From Bacteroidota bacterium (GTDB taxonomy: Bacteria; Bacteroidota; Bacteroidia; Chitinophagales; Chitinophagaceae): a DNA stretch of 8,647 bases. Every line of letters starts with the position of its first letter. Position 1 is the first letter of the stretch. The notes under the pieces were generated by a model. The model made no database searches. It was not told the origin of the DNA and was given only the letters and a program-made list of their open reading frames with translations. Of this stretch, positions 6,591-8,647 are shown piece after piece. The position numbers and the translations under genes were made by a program. The stretch is taken from assembly GCA_023396345.1 (NCBI GenBank), contig JAEWWO010000306.1, forward strand, positions 1 to 8,647, written 5' to 3'.

Positions 6591-6625
6591 ACGGTGGAAA
6601 GAATTCCACCGTCTTGTTTGTTTCT
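6591..6625 (+). terminator. Intrinsic terminator of the lipoprotein gene
   Basis: A perfect 9-bp stem ACGGTGGAA / TTCCACCGT (6591-6599 and 6604-6612) with an AGAA loop is followed by a T-rich tract (TTGTTTGTTTC). It begins 7 bases after the lipoprotein stop codon. Confidence 0.88.
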
Positions 6626-6716
6626 GTTTAGTTTTATAGAATATGCAACAAATTTAATTTCCTATTTTCTTAGAAAAATCAATGTTGAATAACTTTTGGC
6701 TTTGAGTTGAAGTTAT

Positions 6717-6756
6717 TAACAATAAAGCCTTCGGAATTCCGAAGGCTTTATTGTTA
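6717..6756. terminator. Bidirectional terminator overlapping the yidC stop codon
   Basis: A 40-bp perfect palindrome with 20-base arms includes the GC-rich core AAAGCCTTCGGAA. Its arms start A-rich and end T-rich, so either strand forms a long hairpin followed by U residues. The last three bases are the yidC stop codon read on the minus strand. It can stop transcription from yidC and any read-through from the lipoprotein gene. The centre is GGAATTCC. Confidence 0.85.
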
Positions 6757-8631
6757 TCTGTTTTGAGTTCTTTTTTTCATTTCTTCAATCTTTCTTTGCT
6801 GTTCCTGCATGGCTTCCATCTGTGTGGCCCATCTGCTTTTCTTCTTAGGCTGTTTTCGTTTTTCATTAATCTTAGCCAGAATTTTATCATGATCAATAAT
6901 AAAGTTCATAATCACTAACTGTATAAGGAAGGTGATGATATTACTCACCGTATAATACCACGAAAGTGCCGCAGGCTGATTGTTGAATATAAACAACATC
7001 ATTACGGGCATGATGTAAGGCATATACTTCATCATCTGCATTTGAGGGTTATCCTCCATTCCTGTAGTTGGTGTAGTTTGCATACTGTATATAGAACTTA
7101 CCATCATCGTACCACAGGCAAGTAAAGTAAACAAGCTGATATGATCGCCTAGCATAGGAATATTAAATGGTAAACGGAACAATACATCGTAGGTTGATAA
7201 ATCTTTTGCCCACAGAAATTCTTCACCCCGCAATTGTATAGCAGAGTTAAAGAAAGAGTACAATGCTACGAAGATCGGCAGTTGTATTAATGCCGGAATA
7301 CATCCTCCCATTGGGTTTACACCTGCTTCTCTGAACAAATTCATTTGCTCCATTGCATATTTCTGCTGATCGGGATATTTCTTTTTAAGCTCATCCAGCT
7401 CAGGACGCAACACACGCATTTTAGCAGAACTTAAATAACTCTTGAACATTAACGGAGAGGTGATTAATCTGATCATTACGGTTAAAAGTGCAATTACCCA
7501 ACCATAATTACTAATAAATTTAGAGAAGAAATCAAAAATAGGGATAATGATGTATCGGTTAATTGGTTTCACAAATGAATAGATGCCGGAACCAAGATCT
7601 ACTCCCTGATGCATACCATTATCATATTTTTTTAAGATTCTGAAATCATTGGGTCCGTAGTAAAGTTGCAAAGGAATAGTGGCTGTTGCAGCAGCAGGAA
7701 TTTTCATGGTAAGATCCGCTGTGGCATTGAACAACTGATGTGTGGATGTATCTTTAATTCTCTGCATATCAGCTTTGCTGTCGCGCTGAAATTCATTTCC
7801 TTTACTTAATAAATTCTGAGTAAAGAATTGTTGTTTGAAACCAATCCATTCAACCGGTTCATCAAAAGTTATTTTTCCACTGTTGCCTGTTCTTTTAAAA
7901 TCGTAACCTTCTTCTTCGCTGTAGTAGTTTATTCTTGCCTGTTCTCCTTCATATTTTCCATTCAGCTCCTGTTGGTGTAATTGAGTTTGCCAATTGAAAT
8001 AAATAGTATTTTGTGTTAAAAGACGATCGGCACCGTTCATTGAAATATTCCAGTCGATTAAATATTCATTTGCCGGCACAATAAACTGATGAATTATACT
8101 TCTTCCGTCGGGAGAAGATAAAGTGAAATTTATTATCTGTGCTCCATCAGCTCTTTTCTCTACAGGCGAGGCTGTGAAATATAAATTGCCGGTTTGTGCA
8201 GATTGATTTGCAGATGTGTTGATGCTATAGGAAACATTATTTTGATCACCTCCGATTTCTACAGGTTTATTAGTTACGCTGTTGTTATAATCTTTAAGAA
8301 TGATATTTTTTAACTGTCCTCCTTTATTGGTAAACTGTGCGGTAAGTACACTGTTCTCAACTGTGATAATATTTTCAGAACCTGATGCGGCATTCGAAAA
8401 ATTTCCTGCTGTGGCAGTTCTGCTGATAGAGTCTGCTGTTAAAGAGTCTGTAATCAATCTTGCAGAATCTACCAGAGGAGCATTTGCTTTTGCAATTCTT
8501 TCTAAAGAATCTTTTTTATGTTGCTGTTGTTTCTGGTATTCAGCTTGTTGCTTATTGTTGAAATAGAAGAAGCCTATAAATAAAATACCCAATAACACAA
8601 AACCGATAATTGTATTCTTATCTCCCTTCAT
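6754..8631 (-). CDS. yidC: Membrane protein insertase YidC
   Basis: YidC inserts proteins into the inner membrane, alone or with SecYEG. The 625-residue protein has the Gram-negative architecture. An N-terminal transmembrane helix (about 8-24) is followed by a Gln/Lys/Asp-rich linker and a large periplasmic P1 beta domain (about 88-345). The conserved 60KD_IMP core comes next, with helices near 375-398, 444-465, 497-517, 536-550 and 555-580. In the core, R388 (VMIRLITSPL) is the conserved hydrophilic-groove arginine, and the cytoplasmic hairpin MRVLRPELDELKKKYP (405-420) and NPMGGCIPALIQLPIF (439-454) are clear. The C-terminal tail is strongly basic (KRKQPKKKSR, 591-600, and onward to 625), which suits ribosome contact in this phylum. 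The ATG at 8631 is preceded by A/T-rich DNA; any promoter or upstream gene lies outside the window. It converges on the lipoprotein gene. Confidence 0.97.
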   Translation of the reverse strand: MKGDKNTIIGFVLLGILFIGFFYFNNKQQAEYQKQQQHKKDSLERIAKANAPLVDSARLITDSLTADSISRTATAGNFSNAASGSENIITVENSVLTAQFTNKGGQLKNIILKDYNNSVTNKPVEIGGDQNNVSYSINTSANQSAQTGNLYFTASPVEKRADGAQIINFTLSSPDGRSIIHQFIVPANEYLIDWNISMNGADRLLTQNTIYFNWQTQLHQQELNGKYEGEQARINYYSEEEGYDFKRTGNSGKITFDEPVEWIGFKQQFFTQNLLSKGNEFQRDSKADMQRIKDTSTHQLFNATADLTMKIPAAATATIPLQLYYGPNDFRILKKYDNGMHQGVDLGSGIYSFVKPINRYIIIPIFDFFSKFISNYGWVIALLTVMIRLITSPLMFKSYLSSAKMRVLRPELDELKKKYPDQQKYAMEQMNLFREAGVNPMGGCIPALIQLPIFVALYSFFNSAIQLRGEEFLWAKDLSTYDVLFRLPFNIPMLGDHISLFTLLACGTMMVSSIYSMQTTPTTGMEDNPQMQMMKYMPYIMPVMMLFIFNNQPAALSWYYTVSNIITFLIQLVIMNFIIDHDKILAKINEKRKQPKKKSRWATQMEAMQEQQRKIEEMKKRTQNR

Positions 8632-8647
8632 TTGTATATATCTAAAT

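Noticed and set aside
8300..8566. Plus-strand 88-codon frame opposite the yidC N-terminal region
   Set aside because: Cys/Phe/Leu-rich shadow of the Gln/Lys/Ala-rich linker of YidC.
1..8647. CRISPR arrays, tRNA/rRNA genes, insertion sequences, integrase or att sites
   Set aside because: No regularly spaced repeats, no tRNA-like folds, no transposase or recombinase motifs, and no paired terminal repeats were found by eye.

Overview
The window looks like a chromosomal piece of a Bacteroidota genome, probably near Chitinophagaceae/Sphingobacteriia (inference). It is AT-rich, starts are generally preceded by A/T-rich DNA rather than Shine-Dalgarno sites, and three genes or operons are preceded by the Bacteroidota -7 box TAnnTTTG. 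Its S1 and YidC proteins have the architecture typical of that phylum.

Layout. 1-876 (+): 3' part of a PLP-dependent histidine decarboxylase, cut by the window edge. It converges on rpsA (ribosomal protein S1, 2924-954, -), with one hairpin at 910-925 serving both strands. Upstream of rpsA on the same strand is a toxin-antitoxin module: a Xre/MbcA/ParS-type antitoxin (3996-3547, -) followed by a RES-domain toxin (3439-2981, -). A 214-bp region between 3997 and 4210 holds divergent promoters for this module and for pyrB (aspartate carbamoyltransferase, 4211-5137, +). coaD (phosphopantetheine adenylyltransferase, 5150-5629, +) follows 12 bp after pyrB, so the two are probably cotranscribed. After a 176-bp gap that contains interleaved inverted repeats comes a lipoprotein/outer-membrane-type gene (5806-6584, +) that is split by a frameshift. 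It converges on yidC (membrane insertase, 8631-6754, -), with a hairpin after the lipoprotein gene and a 40-bp perfect palindrome over the yidC stop.

Most genes are housekeeping functions: translation, pyrimidine and CoA synthesis, and membrane protein insertion. The accessory elements are the RES/Xre module lodged between rpsA and pyrB, and possibly the histidine decarboxylase. I see no new defence or mobile system. The points most worth a second look are the promoter/operator arrangement of the toxin-antitoxin module, the hairpin at the TA/rpsA boundary, the frameshifted lipoprotein, and the HDC with its His/Asp/Glu-rich tail. Two start sites (rpsA and pyrB) and the antitoxin start are placed downstream of the longest possible ORF, because the longer versions begin inside or upstream of the predicted promoter.
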